This document shows positions 32,149-38,331 of a stretch of 38,331 nt of DNA, piece after piece (the first letter of the stretch is position 1; each line of letters begins with the position of its first letter). The notes under the pieces are model-generated. The model worked only from the letters and a program-made list of their open reading frames with translations, was not told where the DNA came from and ran no database searches. The position numbers were made by a program, and so were the translations under genes. Location: NCBI GenBank assembly GCA_017938425.1, contig JAGBBQ010000011.1, positions 1 through 38,331 on the forward strand. The letters run 5' to 3'. Source of the DNA: Clostridia bacterium. GTDB lineage: Bacteria > Bacillota > Clostridia > Oscillospirales > CAG-272.

Positions 32149-33117
32149 TTATGTATTTTGACTACAATTGTTTTCTTTTTTGTTCTTTATCCACTCCGTG
32201 ATCGGAAGCTGCGAAAGAATTACGGCAACGAAAACGATCCCGCAGCCGACGATCTCTCTTATCTGCATCCGTTCACGCAAAACCAAGACGCCGCCCAGCA
32301 CGCCGAAGACCGACTCCATAGAGAACAGCACCGAGGCGACCGCGGGATGCGCGCCCTTCTGCCCGAGGATCTGCAGCGTATAGGCGATGCCGCTCGAGCC
32401 GATGCCGAGGAAGAGGATGGGAAGGGTGTTGCGGAAAACAGCCGCCGCCGTCACGCCGCGGTCAAAGATGAGGGCAAGCACGAGGGCGATCACGCCCACC
32501 GTGAAGAATTGGATACAGGACATACGCACCCCGTCGCAGCGATCGACGAAGCGGTCGATCACCATAATATGGAAGGCAAAGAGCAGCGCGCAGACCAGAA
32601 CGAGAAGATCCGAGGGGGCAACCGTGAAGGCATCCCCGATACAGAGGAAGTAGAAGCCCACGACGGCGATCAGAATGCTGATCCACACGTGAAGCGGCGA
32701 GCGGCGGCCGAGGAAGAGGCCGTAGATCGGAACGATCACCACGTACAGCGCGGTGATGAACGCGGTCTTGCCCGCATCCGTACCGACGATGCCGAACTGC
32801 TGGAACATCGTAGCGGCGGAGAGCGCCACGCCGCAGGCGATACCGCCGATCCACTCGGCGCGGGTAACGTCCAACCCCTTTTTCGAGAAGAGGCGGCGAT
32901 CGTCGCCGCGCAGGCGGTCAAAGAGCATCGTTACGGGAATGAGGAACAATGCGCCGATGAAGCTGCGCAGGGTGATGATCGTGAAGGGGGGCAGCTCGGT
33001 TGCCGCCTTTTGCGCCACGAAGGCGAAGCCCCAGATGGCCGCGGCAAGCAGGCACATCAGGGAGGAAAGCGTTTGTTTTTTCATTTCTTCTGCGGCGCGA
33101 GGGCATTTTTCGCGCAT
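32149..33117 (-). CDS. EamA/DMT-family transporter
   Basis: A 322-residue membrane protein of the drug/metabolite transporter superfamily. It has ten hydrophobic segments in two EamA repeats: the first with AAIWGFAFVAQKA and LRSFIGALFLIP, the second with GIGSSGIAYTLQILGQK, PAVASVLFSMESVFGVLGGVLVLRE. The substrate cannot be told; family members export amino acids, nucleosides or drugs. The start at 33117 has GAAGG 4-5 bases upstream and lies 20 bases after the predicted transcription start. An ATG 33 bases downstream (33084) is possible. It is the first gene of the operon with the MgtC-like protein and the esterase. Confidence 0.92.
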   Translation of the reverse strand: MREKCPRAAEEMKKQTLSSLMCLLAAAIWGFAFVAQKAATELPPFTIITLRSFIGALFLIPVTMLFDRLRGDDRRLFSKKGLDVTRAEWIGGIACGVALSAATMFQQFGIVGTDAGKTAFITALYVVIVPIYGLFLGRRSPLHVWISILIAVVGFYFLCIGDAFTVAPSDLLVLVCALLFAFHIMVIDRFVDRCDGVRMSCIQFFTVGVIALVLALIFDRGVTAAAVFRNTLPILFLGIGSSGIAYTLQILGQKGAHPAVASVLFSMESVFGVLGGVLVLRERMQIREIVGCGIVFVAVILSQLPITEWIKNKKENNCSQNT

Positions 33118-33143
33118 TTTTCCTTCTTTTTAAAATAATACAT

Positions 33144-33172
33144 ATTGTATCACGCCGCCGCCGCAAAGTCAA
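33144..33172 (-). promoter_or_regulatory. Promoter of the EamA-MgtC-SGNH operon
   Basis: TTGACT (33167-33172), 17-bp spacer, TACAAT (33144-33149), TGA before the -10, on the minus strand. Confidence 0.82.
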
Positions 33173-33193
33173 GTCTTAATTATGAATTTTTGC

Positions 33194-34927
33194 TCACTCG
33201 TAAAAGCGGAGCGCACCGATCGCGGCACCGACCTTGTGGAAGCGCTCCTTTCGCATCTCGGAGCCGACCGTGGCAAGCGAGCGAAGCTTGACGTAGCGCG
33301 CCTCGACGGGGGCAAACTCGGTGATATGCTCGCAGCCGTAAAGCCCGATGCGGTCACGTGCCACGCGCTCGAAGCGGATCGCATCCGTGCTGACGTAATA
33401 CTCCAGACGGCTGATGAAGGCGGCGTAGCTTTCAAGATCATTGCGGATGGGCTCGTTCGTGAAATAGCCGACCGCCGAGAGCCTGCGCACACGCCCCATA
33501 TCGATCAGAATCTCGCCGTTCGCATCTCTGAGTTGGCAGTAATCCGCCGTGTTCGTGTGGATGGCGGCAAAGCCGTTCGTCCCGCCGCTGAAGGCCTTGA
33601 CCTTGAAGTCCGCATCGTTGATCGCCGTCTTTTCGAAGCGGGGACGGGGGCAGGGATCGTATTCCCTTCCGGTATAGATCGGCGCGCTGACGGTCTTTTC
33701 GCCGATGCGGCTGTAGAGCCTCAGATAGAAGTAGCGTGCAGTGGCGGAATGCACGGTGAAGTCAAAGTCGTACATATGCTTGCCGACCTCGCGCGCGGCA
33801 ACCACCTCGCCGTAATCCGAAACCACCTCGGCGTAGACGGTCTCGTCCGCCTCGTTGACAACGTAGAAGGGCTCCTGATGCACGAGAAACTCGTAGGTAT
33901 CGGTCAGAGGAAGGGTGGTGGCGGGATTTTTGCCGTTGCAGGTATAGAAAAGCTTGACGTTGCCGTTCTCGCAGGCGTAGGTGCGCGCGTTTTGCATCGC
34001 GTCAAGCATCAGCTCCTTGCTCCTCCCCTCGGAATAGATAAAGGTGCGCACCGGCATCGCCACCTTGCCCCAGCGCGGCCCGTGATGGTCACTCGCGCCG
34101 TAGGGGGATACCTTATAGCCGCAGTCGAGGAAGGTGAAGAAGGCGTGCTCGTTGATCATATTGGAGTCGTTTTTCTCGTTGAAGATCTCCACGCCGCGGA
34201 TCAGAGCCTTCATTCTTTCGTCGGTCTGATGCACGGGATCGAAGCCCTTCCAGAGCACGGGCGTATCGGTAAAGCCGATGATGTGCGGATGCGCCACGAT
34301 GGCAAGCCCCATCGGGCTTTCGCCGATATCCGAGAAGAAGGTGTCGAGGCTGTCCGAATAGGAATAGCCCTCCTTGTTGATGACGACGATCTCACCGCCG
34401 CCGTTCTCGTCGCGTCCGATGGAATTCTTGTGGTAGAGATCGACCTGCGATTCGCTGCCCGCGAAGGAGGTAAATCCCTCGTCCGTATACGCGTCTGCGG
34501 CAACGAAGGTATTGTAAAACTCACCGTCGTCAAGAAGCTCGGTATGATCGGTCACCGTGAAGAAGTCGAAGAACTCCTCGTCCTTGACCTTGGGAAAGAC
34601 CTCGTAGGGGGTGGCGAGTCCGTCCGAATAGGAGGTATGCGCGTGCGTATCGCCGACGAAGATCCTCCATTTGCCGTCGGGATCCGAGCGCTTCGCCTCT
34701 CGTACCGAGACCTCTGCCGCGGCGGTCTCGCCCCCTGCCGTTACGGTGATGCGGGTGCTGCCGACCGATTTCAGAACGAGCAGGTATTTTCCCTCTCCGA
34801 GCCGCTTGAGATACGCGATCCCGGGGTTTTCCGAAACGGCGGTGATGCTCCCCTTATCGCTCTCAACGCCAAAGGAAACAACGTCCCCCGCAAAGGAAGC
34901 CACCGCGGTTTTTGCGAGCTTTAACAT
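33194..34927 (-). CDS. Three-domain PHP phosphoesterase (Ig-like, PHP, F5/8C-like)
   Basis: A 577-residue protein with a central PHP hydrolase domain. Visible metal motifs are DTHAHTSYSDG (about 93-103), TVTDHTE, AHPH and YGASDHHG. Before it lies a small beta domain (1-85) resembling bacterial Ig-like folds (GKYLLVLKSVGSTRITVTAGG). The last 150 residues look like a discoidin/F5-8C-type carbohydrate-binding beta sandwich. Such accessory domains are usual in secreted enzymes, yet the N-terminus has no signal peptide. The substrate may be a glycan-linked phosphate, which is inference. GGAGG lies 9-10 bases before the ATG. Single-gene transcript from the promoter at 34962-34990; no clear terminator is visible before the EamA promoter region. 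Confidence 0.82.
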   Translation of the reverse strand: MLKLAKTAVASFAGDVVSFGVESDKGSITAVSENPGIAYLKRLGEGKYLLVLKSVGSTRITVTAGGETAAAEVSVREAKRSDPDGKWRIFVGDTHAHTSYSDGLATPYEVFPKVKDEEFFDFFTVTDHTELLDDGEFYNTFVAADAYTDEGFTSFAGSESQVDLYHKNSIGRDENGGGEIVVINKEGYSYSDSLDTFFSDIGESPMGLAIVAHPHIIGFTDTPVLWKGFDPVHQTDERMKALIRGVEIFNEKNDSNMINEHAFFTFLDCGYKVSPYGASDHHGPRWGKVAMPVRTFIYSEGRSKELMLDAMQNARTYACENGNVKLFYTCNGKNPATTLPLTDTYEFLVHQEPFYVVNEADETVYAEVVSDYGEVVAAREVGKHMYDFDFTVHSATARYFYLRLYSRIGEKTVSAPIYTGREYDPCPRPRFEKTAINDADFKVKAFSGGTNGFAAIHTNTADYCQLRDANGEILIDMGRVRRLSAVGYFTNEPIRNDLESYAAFISRLEYYVSTDAIRFERVARDRIGLYGCEHITEFAPVEARYVKLRSLATVGSEMRKERFHKVGAAIGALRFYE

Positions 34928-34961
34928 AATACCGTCCTCCGAATGAATAAAGATTACCTAT

Positions 34962-34990
34962 ATTATACCGAAAGGAGAGACGGAATGCAA
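34962..34990 (-). promoter_or_regulatory. Promoter of the three-domain PHP gene
   Basis: TTGCAT (34985-34990), 17-bp spacer, TATAAT (34962-34967), on the minus strand. Confidence 0.8.
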
Positions 34991-35005
34991 GTGATTTTTT
35001 GTATT

Positions 35006-35557
35006 TTATGCGGTGGGAAGGATCGCCTCGCCGTTATACACGCTCTCAAAGCAATCCGCCGTATCCGCGACCTCAAGGCGCACGCCGAGGATCTTGATAT
35101 ACCGCGCAAAATCGTAGGTGTAGGTAGAGAGTGGGCGCAAAAACACATCGTCCGTCTGCGTGGCAACAAGGATATCCTCACCCTCGAAGCCCACCGCCAG
35201 AAGAGAATGATAATACCCCTCGCCCTCGCGCCCGAGCTGGATCACGTCGCCGATCTCCATTTCGTCCGGGCCGCTCTCCCTGCCGAAGGGGCCGACGCCC
35301 GCATTGTTCACGATGAAGTTATAAAAATACTCCACCCCCGTCCAGGAGGGTGAGCGGTCGTCGAGGCTCTTATAATACCACCCGAAGGTGGGCGTCTCGT
35401 TCATTACGCAGGCGCCCGCGTACACGCATTGGGAAACAAAATTGGTGCAGTTGCCCCCGATACCGCGGAAGTTGCCAAAGAGGGGATTTTGTGAAAACAC
35501 CCATTTTTTCGCGTAGAGCAGGGCGCGCTCTCTTTCGTACGGCTTGATAACCAGCAT
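35006..35557 (-). CDS. Amidase-fold (Amidase_6-like) cysteine hydrolase
   Basis: A 183-residue protein of the putative amidase domain family (Amidase_6). It opens with YERERALLYAKKW and NPLFGNF, then the nucleophile segment GGNCTNFVSQ (Cys37). The likely catalytic His117 is in GYYHSLLAV. Relatives are found in spore and cell-wall proteins and are thought to cleave amide bonds, but their substrates are not established. No signal peptide is visible, unusual for wall hydrolases. The start is at 35557, with AAAGGAG 5 bases upstream. A longer in-frame extension upstream has no coding character and covers the guaA promoter on the other strand. It is transcribed away from guaA. Confidence 0.85.
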   Translation of the reverse strand: MLVIKPYERERALLYAKKWVFSQNPLFGNFRGIGGNCTNFVSQCVYAGACVMNETPTFGWYYKSLDDRSPSWTGVEYFYNFIVNNAGVGPFGRESGPDEMEIGDVIQLGREGEGYYHSLLAVGFEGEDILVATQTDDVFLRPLSTYTYDFARYIKILGVRLEVADTADCFESVYNGEAILPTA

Positions 35558-35591
35558 AGCATCTCCTTTACCGCGTTTTTTTCTCTTACAC

Positions 35592-35621
35592 ATTCTATGA
35601 AAAAATTTTTTCTCCGTGCAA
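35592..35621 (-). promoter_or_regulatory. Promoter of the amidase-fold gene
   Basis: TTGCAC (35616-35621), 18-bp spacer, TAGAAT (35592-35597), on the minus strand. It is back to back with the guaA promoter. Confidence 0.6.
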
Positions 35622-35629
35622 AAAAATTC

Positions 35630-35658
35630 TTGCAATTGCGCGCGCGTTGGTGTATAAT
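35630..35658 (+). promoter_or_regulatory. guaA promoter
   Basis: TTGCAA (35630-35635), 17-bp spacer, TATAAT (35653-35658), about 40 bases before the ATG. There is no room for a riboswitch or for an N-terminal glutaminase domain. Confidence 0.82.
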
Positions 35659-35696
35659 GAAAAAGTAAAAAAATAATCCGAAAAAAGGAGACAGAT

Positions 35697-36698
35697 ATGG
35701 CAAACGAAAAAAGACCGGAAAATATGGAAAGAATCACGACCCCCGCACTCGCCGAGGCCTTCATTGAGGCAGAGATCGCAAAGGTGCGCGCGCAGGTAGG
35801 AAACAAGAAGGTGCTCCTCGCCCTCTCCGGCGGCGTAGACTCCTCCGTAGTCGCAGCGCTGCTCATCAAGGCGATCGGCAAGCAGCTCATCTGCGTGCAC
35901 GTCAATCACGGCCTGATGCGTAAAAACGAATCCGAAAACGTGATCGAGGTATTCAAGAACGGTCTGAACGCCAATCTGATCTACGTGGATGCGACCGACA
36001 GATTTCTGAACCTTCTGGCAGGCGTATCCGATCCCGAGAGCAAGAGAAAGATCATCGGCAAGGAGTTTATCGAGGTGTTTGCCGACGAGGCAAGAAAGCT
36101 CGAGGGCGTGGAGTTCCTCGCCCAGGGCACGATCTACCCCGATATCCTCGAGAGCATCAAGGCGGCAGAGGGCAAGAAGGCAGTCAAGTCGCACCACAAC
36201 GTCGGCGGTCTGCCCGAGGATCTCAAATTCTCGCTCGTCGAGCCCATCAAGCTCCTCTTTAAGGACGAGGTCCGCGTTGTCGGCGAGGCGCTCGGTCTTC
36301 CCCACGCGATGGTATACCGTCAGCCCTTCCCCGGCCCCGGCCTCGGCGTGCGCTGCCTCGGCGCGATCACGCGCGACCGTCTTGCCGCGCTTCGCGAGGC
36401 AGATGCGATCCTTCGCGACGAGTTTGATAAGTGCGGCCTTGCCGAGAAGGTATGGCAGTACTTCGTCGTGATTCCCGACATCAAGAGCGTCGGCGTGAAG
36501 GATGACAGCCGCTACGAGGGCTGGCCCGCGATCCTCCGTGCCGTCAACACCAAGGACGCCATGACCGCCACGATCGAGCCCATCCCCTACGACGTGCTCG
36601 CAAGGATCACCGCCCGCATCACGGGCGAGGTCGAGGGCATCAACCGCGTTCTCTACGACATCACACCGAAGCCTACGGGAACGATCGAATGGGAATAA
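35697..36698 (+). CDS. guaA: GMP synthetase, stand-alone ATP-pyrophosphatase subunit
   Basis: GuaA aminates XMP to GMP. This 333-residue version has only the synthetase half: the N-type ATP pyrophosphatase with P-loop SGGVDSS (44-50), followed by the dimerisation domain with PFPGPGLGVRCLG and the canonical C-terminus KPTGTIEWE. The N-terminal glutamine amidotransferase (about 190 residues in usual bacterial GuaA) is missing. The upstream DNA holds a promoter, so it is not a frameshift. Archaea use such a split enzyme with a separate glutaminase. Here a partner must be encoded elsewhere, or free ammonia is used. AAAGGAG lies 6-7 bases before the ATG. The last five codons form a perfect inverted repeat with downstream DNA. 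Confidence 0.95.
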   Translation: MANEKRPENMERITTPALAEAFIEAEIAKVRAQVGNKKVLLALSGGVDSSVVAALLIKAIGKQLICVHVNHGLMRKNESENVIEVFKNGLNANLIYVDATDRFLNLLAGVSDPESKRKIIGKEFIEVFADEARKLEGVEFLAQGTIYPDILESIKAAEGKKAVKSHHNVGGLPEDLKFSLVEPIKLLFKDEVRVVGEALGLPHAMVYRQPFPGPGLGVRCLGAITRDRLAALREADAILRDEFDKCGLAEKVWQYFVVIPDIKSVGVKDDSRYEGWPAILRAVNTKDAMTATIEPIPYDVLARITARITGEVEGINRVLYDITPKPTGTIEWE

Positions 36699-36723
36699 GC
36701 CGCAGGCTTATTCCCATTCGATC
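36683..36723. repeat. 19-bp perfect inverted repeat over the guaA stop codon
   Basis: Arms 36683-36701 (last guaA codons and stop) and 36705-36723 are perfectly complementary around the loop GCA. There is no U-run, so it is not a standard terminator. Confidence 0.92.
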
Positions 36724-36731
36724 AACTATGA

Positions 36732-36862
36732 TTGCCCTTCGGGCAAGTTATTAGCTATGAGATGCTTCGCATCGTTATGATTGCCTGACGGCAAGTTAAA
36801 GTTCCGGGGCAATCATATCATAACGCTTGCATAGCAAGCTCATAACATTTGGCAAGCCAAAT
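36732..36862. repeat. Cluster of five short hairpins with GTTATGA/TCATAAC spacers
   Basis: Stems are TTGCCC-TTC-GGGCAA (36732-36746), GATGC-TTC-GCATC (36761-36773), TTGCC-TGAC-GGCAA (36781-36794), GCTTGC-ATA-GCAAGC (36825-36839) and ATTTGGC-AA-GCCAAAT (36847-36862). The left ones are separated by GTTATGA and the right ones by its reverse complement TCATAAC. TATGATTGCC (36776-36785) also pairs with GGCAATCATA (36808-36817). No coding sequence is seen in this gap. Confidence 0.85.
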
Positions 36863-36929
36863 TCATAACTCTAAACTAAAAATGCTTTTTTGGAGTTTTA
36901 TTGTGTCAGATAGAAAAAATAAAGCTTTT

Positions 36930-36966
36930 AAGTGGCCCGAAGCATTATTCCGGGCCACTTTTTGCA
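36930..36966. terminator. Terminator between guaA and the CPBP gene
   Basis: AAGTGGCCCG (36930-36939) pairs with CGGGCCACTT (36951-36960) and is followed by TTTTGCATTTTTT. The minus-strand side is also A/T flanked, so it may serve both convergent genes. Confidence 0.88.
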
Positions 36967-36989
36967 TTTTTTGCGTATCTACAATGCGA

Positions 36990-37844
36990 TTATGATTTTT
37001 CGATCTTTGATGTTTTTTCCTTCCTATCCGCTACAACCCATATAACGATTGCAATAACAAAAATCATACCGAAATAAAGCAACATTCCATTAGATTTTGG
37101 ATACGTATCGAATAACGCATTCCAATCGTATATAGCTCCAATAGAATTTATAAACGAGTGGTATGAAGCACAAGCGACAACGCTCTTGGTTGCTTTGTAA
37201 ATTGCAGCGCTTACAAAAGCCCAAACGAATATCGTAATTGCAAATCCTATCAAGCTATCGCCGTAATGATTTGACGATGGCATAGCCCAAATCGGCAAAT
37301 GCCATACATACCAAATGACAGCGGTAATAGAAGTTGCAATTGGGAACGGCAATTTCTTTTCAAGCTCGGGTTGCAAAAATCCTCTCCATCCAACCTCCTC
37401 CGCTATACCTACAAGTGGTAACATTATGATAAATCCGAGTGGCATCATATACCACGGAGAGCCGTTTGGAACACCACAGCAAAGCGCAAATATTAACGCA
37501 CCTACACAAAACAATCCTGTAATAATAATTGTCGTCAGCGGTTTAGGAGTATGAATAATTCTCTTGAAATATTCTTTTATAGAGATATTTTCAGTTCTTC
37601 GCAAGGTAATCAACAACGCAATAAACGGCGTAGGCGTCGAGAAGAACATACCGATAACGGCATATATCGCATAACCGAGTGTGAGTTTTCCGTTTTCCAT
37701 ATAGGAAATCGACCACGGCTCAAAAAGGAACAATGTTAATTGCACCAATAGAGATACAAATAATGTCCATCCTAAAAATTCTACAATGGGTGCAGGTTTT
37801 TCTTTATATTTCCACATGTTTTTTATATACAACCGTCCTTTCAT
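36990..37844 (-). CDS. CPBP-family intramembrane metalloprotease
   Basis: A 284-residue membrane protein of the CPBP/CAAX-protease-like (Abi) family. Conserved motifs are GIAEEVGWRGFL (Glu149, Glu150, Arg154) and WHLPIW (His182), which place the metal site inside the membrane. About eight hydrophobic segments are present. Relatives process prenylated proteins or peptides, and some give bacteriocin self-immunity; its target is unknown. The gene is clearly AT-richer than everything to its left and uses A/T-ending codons, suggesting acquisition. The ATG at 37844 has no ribosome site; a TTG at 37832 has AAAGGA just before it, so the true start is uncertain. Confidence 0.85.
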   Translation of the reverse strand: MKGRLYIKNMWKYKEKPAPIVEFLGWTLFVSLLVQLTLFLFEPWSISYMENGKLTLGYAIYAVIGMFFSTPTPFIALLITLRRTENISIKEYFKRIIHTPKPLTTIIITGLFCVGALIFALCCGVPNGSPWYMMPLGFIIMLPLVGIAEEVGWRGFLQPELEKKLPFPIATSITAVIWYVWHLPIWAMPSSNHYGDSLIGFAITIFVWAFVSAAIYKATKSVVACASYHSFINSIGAIYDWNALFDTYPKSNGMLLYFGMIFVIAIVIWVVADRKEKTSKIEKS

Positions 37845-37912
37845 AGTGGATAAAAGCTTATTGTTTCAGATTTACGAAACATTTTGAGGCAATACCTCGC
37901 GTCACATAGTAT

Positions 37913-37941
37913 ATTGTATCATACGGTTGAATTTTTTTCAA
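37913..37941 (-). promoter_or_regulatory. Promoter of the CPBP gene
   Basis: TTGAAA (37936-37941), 17-bp spacer, TACAAT (37913-37918), TGA before the -10, on the minus strand. Confidence 0.8.
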
Positions 37942-38114
37942 GTAGTTAAACTGACACTTCGCAAACAAAGTATCCGGCACGGATTATTTGATTTGGGGCA
38001 GATGCCTAAAGCGATTTGAATTCGATAGTCAAGATGCACGGCTCCGCTATCTTAATGATCTTGACGGTACGATTATTAGCGACTTGATTTTTTTCTTGAG
38101 CAAAAAGTATAAGA

Positions 38115-38207
38115 AGGGGCTGTCTCATTAAGAATTCAAAATAATCAATACAAAATCCGAGGAAATTTAGCCGTAAATACGAACTTAGCAAATTCTTAAT
38201 GAGAACA
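38115..38207. mobile_element. IS-end-like inverted repeat (possible MITE or IS remnant)
   Basis: GGGGCTGTCTCATTAAGAAT (about 38117-38136) resembles the GGGGCTGTCTCA-type ends of IS1182-related elements. An inverted partner AATTCTTAATGAGAACAG lies at 38190-38207, one base different. The 52 bp between hold no gene. It could be a miniature element or the edge of a larger insertion sequence outside the window. Confidence 0.45.
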
Positions 38208-38259
38208 GAACCGTGGGGCGAACGGATTTAGGCATAACCGAATAAAAAACAATAAAAAA

Positions 38260-38296
38260 TGAGGAAAACCGCAGGTTTTCGACCTTGATTTCCTCA
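38260..38296. repeat. Nested palindromes near the right end
   Basis: GAAAACC-GCA-GGTTTTC (38264-38280) lies inside TGAGGAAA (38260-38267) / TTTCCTCA (38289-38296); the two stems exclude each other. The rest of 37942-38331 shows no convincing gene. Short frames such as LRYLNDLDGTIISDLIFF (about 38042-38095) may be decayed coding sequence. Confidence 0.6.
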
Positions 38297-38331
38297 AATT
38301 TGTGATTCATTTCAAAGGGGTACTGTGATCT

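Noticed and set aside
35558..35905. N-terminal extension of the amidase-fold protein
   Set aside because: The extension has no coding character, covers the guaA promoter and start, and AAAGGAG precedes the internal ATG at 35557.
36732..36862. Possible CRISPR array
   Set aside because: The stems differ from one another, the spacers are a fixed 7-mer rather than unique sequence, and no cas gene is near.
38024..38065. Crossing inverted repeats suggesting an RNA pseudoknot
   Set aside because: The arms are only 5 and 8 bp, in AT-rich DNA with no promoter or flanking gene; chance is likely.
38006..38191. Minus-strand 61-codon frame at the right end
   Set aside because: It has no ribosome site, overlaps the IS-like inverted repeat and resembles no family I know.

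Overview
The window looks like a chromosomal stretch of an uncultured, fairly GC-rich Clostridia-type Firmicute, probably from a gut-like habitat. The support is RNase Y next to a YmdB-family phosphoesterase and mnmG, an HrcA/CIRCE-controlled clpB, a YdbC (PC4-like) protein, strong AGGAGG ribosome sites and TTGACA/TATAAT promoters. Eleven of about eighteen recognisable promoters carry an extended -10 (TGn). No 16S sequence is visible, so the taxon is inference.

Layout. 1-360: a near-perfect promoter and a boxA-like leader fire leftwards out of the window, probably into an rRNA operon. 0.36-1.7 kb: an acidic orphan protein and a YjdF/DUF2238-type membrane protein. 1.7-10.6 kb, minus strand: operon rny-ymdB-mnmG (mRNA decay, nucleotide signalling, tRNA modification), then malQ, then clpB behind a perfect CIRCE. 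10.7-14.3 kb, plus strand: a Fur-family regulator overlapping a predicted metal/arsenic exporter, with a perfect palindrome at the promoter, then a serine-hydrolase gene. 14.3-15.8 kb: ydbC and an RNase III gene that carries two dsRNA-binding domains. 15.8-19.3 kb: an O-antigen-ligase-like membrane protein and a cytosolic GH20 hexosaminidase. 19.4-24.8 kb, minus strand: operon of a 1,223-residue exported surface protein, a nine-repeat Cys/Asp/His lipoprotein and a PHP-domain protein. 25.0-27.6 kb: guaB (Tritrichomonas-type IMP dehydrogenase) and asnA.

27.7-30.4 kb is the most unusual part. An SGNH hydrolase gene is followed by a 231-bp near-identical copy of its own 3' end. A 56-residue ribbon-helix-helix (RHH) gene sits between the two copies. 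Next comes a convergent Fic-family gene whose catalytic His is replaced by Gln. The RHH and fic promoters share a 16-bp element in the same place, and at fic this element forms a perfect inverted repeat around the -10. This suggests a two-component RHH/Fic regulatory or toxin-antitoxin-like unit that has been rearranged.

30.4-33.1 kb, minus strand: operon EamA transporter - MgtC/SapB - SGNH esterase. 33.2-35.6 kb: a three-domain PHP protein and an amidase-fold protein. 35.7-36.7 kb: a guaA gene encoding only the synthetase subunit. Its last codons form a perfect 19-bp inverted repeat, followed by a cluster of short hairpins. The remaining 1.4 kb is visibly AT-richer, with a CPBP membrane protease and an IS-end-like inverted repeat, and looks acquired.

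guaB and guaA together cover IMP to GMP. GH20, malQ and the SGNH hydrolases point to glycan use and remodelling, and the surface-protein operon to interaction with the environment.
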